Of a DNA stretch of 14,679 nucleotides, positions 1 through 8,141 are shown piece after piece; the first letter of the stretch is position 1; every line of letters starts with the position of its first letter. The notes under the pieces were generated by a model. It was not told where the DNA came from. It was given only the letters and a program-made list of their open reading frames with translations, and made no database searches. Source of the DNA: GCA-002722245 sp038154685. Lineage in GTDB: Bacteria; Bacteroidota; Bacteroidia; Flavobacteriales_C; GCA-002722245. The stretch is taken from positions 1-14,679 of the forward strand of contig JAYPYW010000074.1 in the NCBI GenBank assembly GCA_038154685.1, given 5' to 3'. The position numbers and the translations under genes were made by a program.

Positions 1-1
1 G

Positions 2-217
2 GCTGTAGGATTCTCTATTTCGGGGTCAATGGAATTAACCACAGCTCTCGTTTTACTAGTTTTCATTATTACTGCTAGTTCATTCTTGTTAGGAAAAAAA
101 ATGAAAGCCCTAAAATCATTCTCTGATTTTAAGGCTGCTAAAATTATCTCAGGATTCGTATTAATCATTATCGGACTTAAGGTTTTCTTAAGTCATATGT
201 TCGACCACGGTTTTTAA
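2..217 (+). CDS. mntP: MntP-like manganese efflux pump, C-terminal part (5' end outside window)
   Basis: The frame is open from the first bases of the window and ends at TAA, so this is the 3' end of a longer gene, not a 62-residue protein starting at the internal ATG (29). The visible 71 residues begin AVGFSISGS, which fits the 'DALAVGFS' segment of MntP exporters. A hydrophobic helix, a short basic loop and a final helix with GLKVFLSH follow; the last element matches the 'GLKILxEH' tail typical of MntP. MntP proteins export Mn2+ across the inner membrane. It converges with the neighbouring CDF gene with only 7 nt between stop codons, so any terminator would lie inside coding sequence. The family call is from motif recall, and other small MntP/TerC-like transporters are possible. 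Confidence 0.7.
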   Translation, partial: AVGFSISGSMELTTALVLLVFIITASSFLLGKKMKALKSFSDFKAAKIISGFVLIIIGLKVFLSHMFDHGF

Positions 218-224
218 ATTATAA

Positions 225-1100
225 TTAACCGTTACACTCTTCATGCTCAAATTCAATCTCAATTGTTGCATGCTCAACTTGAAACTCTTTTAACAAAAAC
301 TTCACCGCTTTTTTTAGCTCTATAATTTCGTGAATTGTTGTAGCCTCTTTAACTACAATGTGAATTGTAAGAACGTGTTCAGCACCATCTAAAGACCATA
401 CTTTTACTTGATGGACAGATTGAACTTTATCAACTTCCTTAATTTTTTGCTCTAACTCAAGCAAATTAACATCTGACGGGACTCCTTGCAAAAAGACCAA
501 AAGTGTTTCTTTTAGATTTCGTATAACATTATAAAACACATATGAAAGTATAACAAGCGAGAGAATTGGGTCCAGAATAGGAATATTCCAAAACATTAAA
601 ACAATACTAACAATTAAAACTGCTACCCAACCTAACACATCTTCTAACAAGTGGAGACTTACCACACGTTCGTTTAAGGTTTTCCCTTTCCTAACTCTTA
701 ATACTGCTGCACCATTTACTACAATCCCAAAAAGAGCGAAAACCAGCATTCCTTTAGCATTTGCTTCTTGAGGCTCCACCAAGCGGGGAATTATCTCTGT
801 AAGTAAAAAGAGTGACCCTGTGATTAAAACCACTCCGTTTATTAGTGCTCCTAAAAGCGAAAACCTTTGATAGCCGAATGAAAACCTATTGTTACTAGGT
901 TGCTTAGACTTCTTATCCAAATACCATGAAAGCCCCAATGATAAACTATCACCAAGGTCATGAATTGCATCAGATAAAATCGCAACGCTATTAGTCCAAA
1001 AACCTCCTATTATTTCGAATACAGTAAAAGTTATATTCAGGAAAAATGCCACCTTAATATTTTTGGTGCTATTGTGATTATGTGGATGATTGTGTCCCAT
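225..1100 (-). CDS. czcD: CDF family zinc-type cation exporter (CzcD/ZitB-like)
   Basis: 291 residues, the usual length for a cation diffusion facilitator with six transmembrane helices and a C-terminal cytoplasmic domain. The N-terminus is His-rich (GHNHPHNHN, residues 2-10). The TM2 site is SDAIHDLGD with H47 and D51, and the TM5 site is HLLED with H150 and D154. The H/D pairing in TM2 is known from zinc-selecting ZitB/CzcD-type CDFs, whereas YiiP-type iron/zinc CDFs have D/D. The soluble domain (about 205-291) carries the VHQVKVWSLDG and HIVV strands of the family dimerisation domain. CDFs use proton antiport to move Zn2+/Cd2+/Co2+ from cytoplasm to periplasm. It is the last gene of the minus-strand operon, 1 nt after the stop of the HMA-CDF gene. 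Function is secure at family level; the metal is inferred. Confidence 0.9.
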   Translation of the reverse strand: MGHNHPHNHNSTKNIKVAFFLNITFTVFEIIGGFWTNSVAILSDAIHDLGDSLSLGLSWYLDKKSKQPSNNRFSFGYQRFSLLGALINGVVLITGSLFLLTEIIPRLVEPQEANAKGMLVFALFGIVVNGAAVLRVRKGKTLNERVVSLHLLEDVLGWVAVLIVSIVLMFWNIPILDPILSLVILSYVFYNVIRNLKETLLVFLQGVPSDVNLLELEQKIKEVDKVQSVHQVKVWSLDGAEHVLTIHIVVKEATTIHEIIELKKAVKFLLKEFQVEHATIEIEFEHEECNG

Positions 1101-1101
1101 T

Positions 1102-1899
1102 TCAGTTCTTGCTAAGTTTTAAAATTCTAAATGCCCCTCTTATAACAACTAGAAAAATTATAAATCCAACAATTAAATCAGGATATTTTGAATTGGTATA
1201 ATAAACCAACACACCAGCGATGATGACGCCTAAATTTATAACTATATCGTTTGAGGTGAATATCATCGACGCTTGCATGTGAGCCTCTTTACTTTTCGAT
1301 TTTTGTATTAGGTACAATGAAACAGAATTAGCTAAAAGTGCAAGTATGGAAATAACTATCATGTTTTCGAATAACGGCATATTTTCGGCTCCCAAAAAAC
1401 GTTTTAAAACCTCTATTAGACCAAATACCGCTAACAAGATTTGGAAGTAGCCGCTTAATTTTGCGACTTGCTTTTTTTTACTTGCTTCTCTTCCAACCGC
1501 CAAAAGACTCAAACCATAAACCAAGGAATCTGCTAACATGTCCAAAGAGTCTGCTATAAGTCCCAAAGAATTCGAAATCCAACCGTAAAACATTTCTATA
1601 GCAAAGAAGCTGAAATTAATAGCTAAAACCCACCATAATATTCTCCTTTGCTGAGTTCCTTTTTCATTTTTGATGAAATCCGTAAGCTTCGAACTTTCTA
1701 CAAATTGAGCATCTAAATTTAATGAGTATAACAATTGCTCAAAGACTTCTTTATCCCCTTTATGAATAACATCCAAAGTTCTACTTGGGATATCAAAATC
1801 CATTTGCTCAATTTCTTTAACCCCTTCCAGTTTCATTCTGATTAACTGTTCCTCGGAAGGGCAATCCATCTTCGAGATTTTAAATATTGACTTATTCAT
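1102..1899 (-). CDS. HMA-CDF hybrid cation transporter lacking the CDF C-terminal domain
   Basis: 265 residues from the chosen ATG (MNKSIF). The first ~70 residues look like a divergent heavy-metal-associated (HMA) domain, with MDCPSEE at 12-18 as the metal loop. It keeps one Cys (C13) where classical HMA loops have CxxC, and E16/E17 follow. From about residue 87 there are six hydrophobic helices of CDF type. TM2 has ADSLDMLAD (D117, D120, D124), and TM5 has SND (N217, D218) instead of HxxxD. The protein ends soon after TM6, so the usual cytoplasmic dimerisation domain is absent. Its start forms TAATG with the stop of the upstream methyltransferase gene, suggesting translational coupling. An ATG three codons earlier (1908) is the alternative start and would overlap 10 nt. 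Substrate cannot be read from the sequence. A transporter role is likely because the CDF membrane carboxylates are kept. Confidence 0.82.
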   Translation of the reverse strand: MNKSIFKISKMDCPSEEQLIRMKLEGVKEIEQMDFDIPSRTLDVIHKGDKEVFEQLLYSLNLDAQFVESSKLTDFIKNEKGTQQRRILWWVLAINFSFFAIEMFYGWISNSLGLIADSLDMLADSLVYGLSLLAVGREASKKKQVAKLSGYFQILLAVFGLIEVLKRFLGAENMPLFENMIVISILALLANSVSLYLIQKSKSKEAHMQASMIFTSNDIVINLGVIIAGVLVYYTNSKYPDLIVGFIIFLVVIRGAFRILKLSKN

Positions 1900-2498
1900 T
1901 ATATCCATCGTCTTACTTTGGATTTATATTTCGAATAATCTTCTCCATGCGTTTGCTCCAAATAATCTTCCTCAAGCCTTACCTGAATTTGAAGAACAAC
2001 ATATGTTATAGATAAAATAATTAATGTTAGAGCATTAGGAGCAATAAAGAAATTTCCAAGATAACATACTAAAACACCTAAAAACATTGGATTTCTGGAG
2101 TAACCAAATGCTCCACTTGTTATTAAACTTGTTTCTTCATCGTAATTTATTCCAATTCTCCATGAGTTGGACATATGGTATTGTGAGATTATAATCCAAA
2201 CAAAAGAGATAAGGGTCAAACAAGTTCCTATGACTTTCAAAACATCATATTCCAAGTAGTTAACTGGAAGTATATGTTGATAGTATTGGGGTAAAAAAGA
2301 AAAGAAAACAATGGCTACCCAAGTAGCAACTATCATCATCTTGTAAACAAATCCAACGTAATCCAAAGCTGAATCGGAACCACCAAAAACAAAAGGGTTT
2401 ACTCCAGTTTTTTTCCACTGGACGTAAGACCTTATCAGAAACACTTGAAGTAAAAACACTAAAGTGAAGGATGGTAAAAATATTTGATAAAAATTCAT
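1899..2498 (-). CDS. ICMT/PEMT-like integral-membrane methyltransferase family protein
   Basis: 199 residues with about five hydrophobic stretches. The C-terminal half carries the isoprenylcysteine carboxyl methyltransferase / phospholipid methyltransferase signature: SLITSGAFGYSRNPMF (124-139), then RLEEDYL (174-180) and GEDYSKYKSKVRRWI (185-199). In the family these elements bind S-adenosylmethionine at the membrane face. The substrate is unknown; bacteria have no prenylated CaaX proteins, so lipids or small molecules are more likely. It sits 11 nt after the adaptor gene and overlaps the HMA-CDF gene by one base, so it is transcribed with the efflux genes. That position suggests an accessory role in metal tolerance, which is inference only. 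Family assignment is firm, activity is not. Confidence 0.8.
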   Translation of the reverse strand: MNFYQIFLPSFTLVFLLQVFLIRSYVQWKKTGVNPFVFGGSDSALDYVGFVYKMMIVATWVAIVFFSFLPQYYQHILPVNYLEYDVLKVIGTCLTLISFVWIIISQYHMSNSWRIGINYDEETSLITSGAFGYSRNPMFLGVLVCYLGNFFIAPNALTLIILSITYVVLQIQVRLEEDYLEQTHGEDYSKYKSKVRRWI

Positions 2499-2509
2499 TT
2501 CTTAATATT

Positions 2510-3694
2510 TTAATGTTCGTGCTCTGCTTCTCCTTTTTTCATTTCCGCCAAAAGATAATAAGCATTGTTCATAGCAAATAGCGTATTAGGTTTGGTTGAT
2601 TGCAAGAATTTCACTTCCATCCAACCATTGTCAGTGCTTCCCACATTTACCTCAATTGGTTTAAAAGTCCAGTTACTTTCGTTATCCTTCATTGCTGTAA
2701 ACACCACATATTTATCACCTTCTCTCACAACTGCCGATTCAGGAAGGGCTAAAGATTTTATATCTTCTGTTTGTATACGGCCGTTGATATACATTCCAGG
2801 CAAAAGCAATCCTTTTTTTGAATGAATTTCTGCATGCAAATGAATCGCTTTAGGGTTTTGCTCAAAAGCTTTTCCAATAGTGTGAATTTCTGCCTCCAAC
2901 TCTTCTCCTGGTTGAGATTGAATATTAAAAATCACCTTTTGGCCAATTTTAACTTTATGCATATCACTTTCAAACACCATTAAATCGGCATGTATGTGTT
3001 CAATATTCACTACTTCAAACATCTCTGTTTGTGGTTGAACAAACTGTCCCAGCTTAACTTCAACATGCTGAACATATCCATTAATTGGACTTATAACGGG
3101 AACCTTTTCATACAGTTCACTTTTGCGAATGTTCTCGATTTTTAGATTGAGCTGTTTTAACTGAATCTCCTGACCTTTTACCTCTGCCTTCAAGGTCTTA
3201 TAATTAGATTCCGTTTCTTGAAATTCTTTTCCAGAACCCACTTTTTCATCGTAGAGCTTTTTCTGACGGTTGTACTCTTTCTCCAAATATTGAAGCCTAT
3301 TCCAGCCTCCAACGTAATCCGTTTGAATTTTAATCAAGTTAGGATGACTTAAATAGGCCAGCACATCACCCTTGGCAACTCTATTCCCTTCAATTACTCG
3401 GATGTCAGTCACATTTGCTCCAATTATCGCAGTAACTTCTGCTATATTCTGAGGAGGGACTTCCAACTGACCGTTTGCTTCTACATAGGCAGAAATATTT
3501 TTTAAAGGGATGGTATCCACTTTTATTTCCATGGCCTTAAATTGTTGTTTGGTTATATGAAGTCCTTCAACATGTTCTTTACTTTCATCTTGATGCTCTC
3601 CGTTTGAATGACTGTGTTCACCTTCCGAAGAACAACTCGTTAAAACCACTGTTAAAGTGATTATGATTGCGTATATATTTCGTTTAATAATCAT
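2510..3694 (-). CDS. czcB: Efflux RND periplasmic adaptor lipoprotein (CzcB/CusB-like)
   Basis: 394 residues. The N-terminal signal ends in the lipobox VLTSC, with lipid-bearing C21, so the protein is probably anchored in a membrane on its periplasmic side. A His/acid-rich segment follows (HSHSNGEHQDESKEH, 27-41), and the C-terminus is EHEH; both could bind metal. The order is that of membrane-fusion adaptors: first half of a lipoyl-like barrel-sandwich (about 85-125), a helical hairpin (about 130-190, heptad-rich), second barrel-sandwich half (VISPINGYVQHVEVKLGQFV, 200-219), then a beta-barrel (about 235-310) and a membrane-proximal domain. It would bridge the RND pump and the TolC part. It lies 12 nt downstream of the pump gene. 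The His-rich rather than Met-rich N-terminus favours divalent metals over Cu(I), as an inference. Confidence 0.92.
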   Translation of the reverse strand: MIIKRNIYAIIITLTVVLTSCSSEGEHSHSNGEHQDESKEHVEGLHITKQQFKAMEIKVDTIPLKNISAYVEANGQLEVPPQNIAEVTAIIGANVTDIRVIEGNRVAKGDVLAYLSHPNLIKIQTDYVGGWNRLQYLEKEYNRQKKLYDEKVGSGKEFQETESNYKTLKAEVKGQEIQLKQLNLKIENIRKSELYEKVPVISPINGYVQHVEVKLGQFVQPQTEMFEVVNIEHIHADLMVFESDMHKVKIGQKVIFNIQSQPGEELEAEIHTIGKAFEQNPKAIHLHAEIHSKKGLLLPGMYINGRIQTEDIKSLALPESAVVREGDKYVVFTAMKDNESNWTFKPIEVNVGSTDNGWMEVKFLQSTKPNTLFAMNNAYYLLAEMKKGEAEHEH

Positions 3695-3706
3695 CTTAAT
3701 AATATT

Positions 3707-6700
3707 TTATTTTCCTGTTATGTACTCCAGTCTTATAATTGACTGGTTAAAGTCCTTTAAAGTGTTTAAATGCGAAAACTTTAATTGTAGAGCTTGTTTG
3801 ACGTTTTGAAAATATTCGACATAGTTTATCGCACCATTTTCAAAGCTTTTTTGAGCATTATCGAGTACTAAATCCGATTGAGGTATTGCCTTATTCTGAT
3901 AATACCCTAAACTGTTTTGATACATCAATACAATGTTTAACTGCTGTTCAAATTGGTTATGCAGTTTTGAGCTAAAGTAGTCGGCTTCAGTTTCTGCAAT
4001 TTGGGCCTTAATTTCAGCCGATTTCACATTTGCTTTGTATGAACCATAAAACAGCGGAATAGAAATCCCCGCCTGCAAACCTGAAAATCTATTCGAGGAA
4101 TTTGCAACATTCCCAATCGAAGTCTCAGAACCTATCAAAGATTGGTTGAAATAGCCCAAAGACAATTCAGGTAAAGCCTTAGCCGTTTCAACCTTTTTTT
4201 CAGATTTCGCAATTTGAACTCTCTGATATGCCAATTGTAATTGTGGATTTTGAGCCAAGGAAGCAGAGTCACTATTGGCTATTTCCAACTGTATAAAAAG
4301 CTTTGGTTCAAAAGAATAATCAGAAGTATCATTCAACAAAAAATTAAGCCTGTTTTCCATGTTTTTTATCTGGGATACGTTAATGAAAATTTTGTTTTTC
4401 ACTTCCATTAATTGAGTTTCTGCCGCTACTTTTTCAAGGTAATTGGTTGCCTCTAATTCGTACCTAAGCTGAGCAACATCATTAAACTTCGAATACAACG
4501 AATCTTGAAACTCAAGCAATTTTTGTAATTCGGTCAAATAACATAGTTGATTCCATGCACCTCTTACCATTAATCTTAGTTCATTTTCAGTTACCGACTT
4601 TTCCAGTTCACTTCCCATAATTTTTTCTTGTGCAGCCTTTCTTTGGCTAGAATAAACGGTTGGGAATGCAAAACTTTGGTTGACATCAAATGCAAAATCA
4701 TTTTCAAAACTATTGTACTGGCCGTATTGAAATCCAACATCTGTTTTGTCAAGGTTATACTTCGCTTTTTTTTCGGATTTCGACAATTCAACTTTAGCTT
4801 CAGCACTTTTAACTTTACCGTTGTTTTCCAAGGCAACTTTAACCGCTTGGTCCGAACTGGTAATTGTTTGTGCTTGCGTTTCATTAAAGCTTACAACTGA
4901 CAAACCAATAATTGCAATCACTAAAACTGAATTTTTAGACATAGAAATTGATTTTTTGCTTTCAACCCATTGGTACAATATGGGTAGGATAAATAAAATA
5001 AGAAGGGTTGCCGTAAACATTCCTCCAATAACTACAGTGGCTAGTGGACGTTGAACTTCGGCACCAGCCGACATCGAAATAGCCATAGGAATAAAACCTA
5101 GTATATCTGTTAGAGTTGTAATTAAAACTGGTCGCATTCTTCTTTTAGCTCCAGTAACAATTCTTGTTTTTAAATCCATATCCTCATTGCTCAGTTCATT
5201 CCAGCCACTCATAAGTACGAGTCCGTCTAAAACTGCTACGCCAAATAGAACAATAAATCCAACGCCTGCCGATATGCTGAACGGCATATCCCTTAACCAA
5301 AGGGAGAAAACCCCACCAATAGCAGCTAAAGGAATTGCTATGTATATCATGGCAGTCTGTTTTACAGATTTTAGAGCAAAGAAAATAAGTAGGAAGATTA
5401 AACCAAGAGCTACAGGAACAACCAATGTTAAACGATTAGTAGCCCTTTCTAAGTTCTCAAAAGCACCACCATACTTTATATAGTATCCTGGTGGTAATTT
5501 TAACTCTGCTTCAAGTTTATCCTGGATTTCATTAACCAATGATTTTACATCTCTTCCTCTTACATTAATCCCAACATAGGTTCTTCTATTTGTATTATCC
5601 CTGCTTATTTGCATAGGACCAGCTTTATAGCTTATTTCAGCTACTTCTTTTAAAGGGATTTGAGAATTATTAGGCAACTGGATGAAAAGGTTCCTAAGAC
5701 TGCCAATATCACTTTTGTGATTGGAATTCAATCGAACTACTAAATCAAAACGTTTTTCGCCTTCAAATATCACACCTGCCTTTCCACCAGCAAAAGACGA
5801 TTGAACAACTGTGTTAAGTTCTTCAATATTTAAACCATACTGAGCCAACTTATTTCGGTTGTATTTAACCGTCATCTGTGGCAACCCAGTAGTGGCTTCA
5901 ACTTTCATGTCTCCAATACCAGGAGTTCCAGCAATAATTTTAGAGATTTCTTCTGCTTTAACAGCTAGGGTATTAATATCATCTCCATATAGTTTAATTG
6001 CTATGTCCTCTCGTACTCCTTCTAGCAGCTCATTAAATCTCATTTCAATTGGCTGTGTAAATTCGTAATTAACTCCTGGAATTTGCTCAACAGTAGCCTT
6101 CATTTTTTCTACCAGTTCGGGTTTGGATTCCACAGTTGTCCATTCTGACTTTGGTTTCAAAATCACAAAGATGTCGGCAATATCCATTGGCATTGGGTCT
6201 GTTGGAACCTCTGCAACACCAATTCGACTTACGATTTTGTCTACTTCAGGAAAAGTTTCTTTAACCACCTTTTCAATTTTCGTGGTTGTTTCAATGGTTT
6301 CGGAAAGCGAACTTCCAGGTTTCAAAATTCCATGAAAAGCAATATCACCTTCATCTAGTTGTGGAACAAATTCACCTCCCATTTGTGAGAAAGTGAAAAC
6401 AGCCAATCCTAAAAAGACTAACGCTCCACCAACAACCAATTTCCCTCGCTTCAAAACCTTTTCCAAAAGTCTGGCATACAATCCCTCCAAGCTGTTAACC
6501 ATTTTTTCACCCCAAGATTTTTTATTGGGGTTTTTAGAAGGTTTAATTAGCCATGCCGACATCATTGGAACATATGTTAAACACAATACCATTACTCCAA
6601 TCATGGCGAACATAAAAGTGAATGCCATTGGCTTAAACATTTTTCCCTCAACTCCTTGAAGAGCGAGAATTGGAATAAAAACAATAAGAATAATCAGTTG

Positions 6701-8056
6701 TCCGAAAAAAGCAGAGTTCATCATTTTACTTGATGCTTCATAGGTGACTTCATCTTTTGATTTTAGCGTTAACTTTTCACCTCGAAGTACTTTGGCATGC
6801 ATCATAAAAACAGTGCTTTCTACAATTATTACAGCACCATCTATTATAATTCCAAAATCAATTGCTCCTAAACTCATGAGATTGGCCCAAACACCAAAGT
6901 AACCCATCATGATAAAGGCAAATAGCAGAGACAAAGGGATTGTAGAAGCAACAATCAAACCCCCACGCCAATTACCAAGCAAAATCACTAAAATGAAAAT
7001 TACAATAAGTGCACCTTCCATAAGATTGGTAGATACTGTTGAAGTAGTTTTTGCAATAAGTGTACTTCTATCTAATAATGGTTCTATAACAACACCGTCA
7101 GGTAAGGATTTTTGAATTTCCTTCATCCTTTCTTTCACTCTTTCCACAACATCATTGGAGTTGGCACCTTTTAGCATCATAACTAATCCACCAACTACTT
7201 CACCTTCTCCATCTTGTGTAAGGGCTCCGTATCTAACGGCTGAACCAAATTGTACTTCGGCCACATCTTTAATCGTTATAGGAATGCCGTCAACGTTTTT
7301 TATAACAATAGTCTCAATGTCTTTCAGGCTTCTTACTAAACCTTCTCCCCGAATAAAATTGGCTTGATGATTTTTCTCGATGTAAGCCCCTCCAGTATTT
7401 TGATTATTGACTTTCAAAGCATTAAAAACATCCAATATTGTCACGCCAATTGCTTTAAGTTTATTGGGGTTAACACCAACTTCGTATTGCTTGATGTTTC
7501 CACCTATTGCGTTAATCTCAACAACTCCTGGTACCATGGCCATTTGGCGAGCTACTATCCAATCCTGGATAGTCCGTAAATCTGTAGATGAATATTGGTC
7601 TTTATATTCGGGCTTTACCTTTAATGTATACTGGTAAATTTCACCCAACCCAGTTGATATAGGTCCCATTGAAGGCTCACCAAAACCTTCAGGTATATCA
7701 CTTTTTACTTCATTTAGTTTTTCGGAAACCAATTGCCTTGGAAGATATGTCCCCATATCATCCTCAAAAACAACAGTTACAACAGATAATCCGAATCGAG
7801 AAATCGAACGAATTTCAGTTACGCCAGGTAAGTTGGCCATTGCAACTTCAACAGGATACGTAACCAGTTGCTCAATATCTTCGGTTCCTAAACTTGGAGA
7901 TTGCGTAATTATTTGGACCTGATTATTGGTTATGTCGGGTACCGCATCTAAAGGAACTCGAAAGGCACTCCAAATTCCTCCAACAATTAATGCTAAAGTG
8001 AATAAACCAATTATCAGTTTATTTTTTATCGAAAACGATATTATTTTATTAATCAT
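3707..8056 (-). CDS. czcA: CzcA-type heavy-metal RND efflux pump fused to a TolC-like outer-membrane factor
   Basis: 1449 residues, about 400 longer than a plain CzcA/CusA. Residues 1-1030 form a complete HME-RND pump. TM4 has GAIDFGIIIDGAVIIVE with proton-relay acids D400, D406 and E413. The porter region has DPMPMDIAD (620-628) and MRFNELLEGVRED (672-684), as in CzcA. Where CusA has its methionine triad, my alignment by eye puts H575, I626 and E676, so Cu(I)/Ag(I) is unlikely and divalent export is favoured. From M1039 a signal-peptide-like stretch (MSKNSVLVIAIIGLSVVSF) ends near TQA (A1062). It is followed by about 390 residues of two-repeat TolC/CusC-type helical protein (1063-1449). An internal ATG at 4942-4940 could also start a free 411-residue TolC. 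Similar fusions are known in Bacteroidota. The adaptor gene follows after 12 nt. Pump identity is secure; whether the chain is cleaved is unknown. Confidence 0.92.
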   Translation of the reverse strand: MINKIISFSIKNKLIIGLFTLALIVGGIWSAFRVPLDAVPDITNNQVQIITQSPSLGTEDIEQLVTYPVEVAMANLPGVTEIRSISRFGLSVVTVVFEDDMGTYLPRQLVSEKLNEVKSDIPEGFGEPSMGPISTGLGEIYQYTLKVKPEYKDQYSSTDLRTIQDWIVARQMAMVPGVVEINAIGGNIKQYEVGVNPNKLKAIGVTILDVFNALKVNNQNTGGAYIEKNHQANFIRGEGLVRSLKDIETIVIKNVDGIPITIKDVAEVQFGSAVRYGALTQDGEGEVVGGLVMMLKGANSNDVVERVKERMKEIQKSLPDGVVIEPLLDRSTLIAKTTSTVSTNLMEGALIVIFILVILLGNWRGGLIVASTIPLSLLFAFIMMGYFGVWANLMSLGAIDFGIIIDGAVIIVESTVFMMHAKVLRGEKLTLKSKDEVTYEASSKMMNSAFFGQLIILIVFIPILALQGVEGKMFKPMAFTFMFAMIGVMVLCLTYVPMMSAWLIKPSKNPNKKSWGEKMVNSLEGLYARLLEKVLKRGKLVVGGALVFLGLAVFTFSQMGGEFVPQLDEGDIAFHGILKPGSSLSETIETTTKIEKVVKETFPEVDKIVSRIGVAEVPTDPMPMDIADIFVILKPKSEWTTVESKPELVEKMKATVEQIPGVNYEFTQPIEMRFNELLEGVREDIAIKLYGDDINTLAVKAEEISKIIAGTPGIGDMKVEATTGLPQMTVKYNRNKLAQYGLNIEELNTVVQSSFAGGKAGVIFEGEKRFDLVVRLNSNHKSDIGSLRNLFIQLPNNSQIPLKEVAEISYKAGPMQISRDNTNRRTYVGINVRGRDVKSLVNEIQDKLEAELKLPPGYYIKYGGAFENLERATNRLTLVVPVALGLIFLLIFFALKSVKQTAMIYIAIPLAAIGGVFSLWLRDMPFSISAGVGFIVLFGVAVLDGLVLMSGWNELSNEDMDLKTRIVTGAKRRMRPVLITTLTDILGFIPMAISMSAGAEVQRPLATVVIGGMFTATLLILFILPILYQWVESKKSISMSKNSVLVIAIIGLSVVSFNETQAQTITSSDQAVKVALENNGKVKSAEAKVELSKSEKKAKYNLDKTDVGFQYGQYNSFENDFAFDVNQSFAFPTVYSSQRKAAQEKIMGSELEKSVTENELRLMVRGAWNQLCYLTELQKLLEFQDSLYSKFNDVAQLRYELEATNYLEKVAAETQLMEVKNKIFINVSQIKNMENRLNFLLNDTSDYSFEPKLFIQLEIANSDSASLAQNPQLQLAYQRVQIAKSEKKVETAKALPELSLGYFNQSLIGSETSIGNVANSSNRFSGLQAGISIPLFYGSYKANVKSAEIKAQIAETEADYFSSKLHNQFEQQLNIVLMYQNSLGYYQNKAIPQSDLVLDNAQKSFENGAINYVEYFQNVKQALQLKFSHLNTLKDFNQSIIRLEYITGK

Positions 8057-8116
8057 GATTGTATTTCTTGTATAAACAACTTAACCACTATCAACTATGG
8101 AATAGGGGTTTGAATT

Positions 8117-8134
8117 CAACAGCAAGGGCTGTTG
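8117..8134 (-). promoter_or_regulatory. Small perfect hairpin in the leader between the His-rich gene and the RND pump gene
   Basis: The arms CAACAGC (8117-8123) and GCTGTTG (8128-8134) pair perfectly around a 4-nt loop. It lies 7 nt beyond the stop of the His-rich gene and about 60 nt before the pump start. No T-run follows on the minus strand, so it is not a convincing intrinsic terminator. It could protect the upstream mRNA or dampen read-through. Confidence 0.35.
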
Positions 8135-8141
8135 TATTTAA

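Noticed and set aside
218..224. Bidirectional terminator between mntP and the CDF gene.
   Set aside because: Only 7 nt separate the stop codons, and no stem-loop with T-run is visible there.
4932..4940. A copy of the operator arm TTTTTAGAC inside the pump gene at the internal Met codon.
   Set aside because: Only a half-site, with no inverted partner; the bases are explained by the codons for Met-Ser-Lys-Asn in A-rich DNA.
4591..5054. Several overlapping frames of about 90-100 codons on both strands inside the RND-TolC gene.
   Set aside because: They lie wholly within a gene with clear domains, have low-complexity or non-protein-like composition, and show no motif.
5187..5483. A 98-codon + strand frame opposite the RND domain.
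   Set aside because: Antisense shadow of a conserved transmembrane region; no start context or family resemblance.
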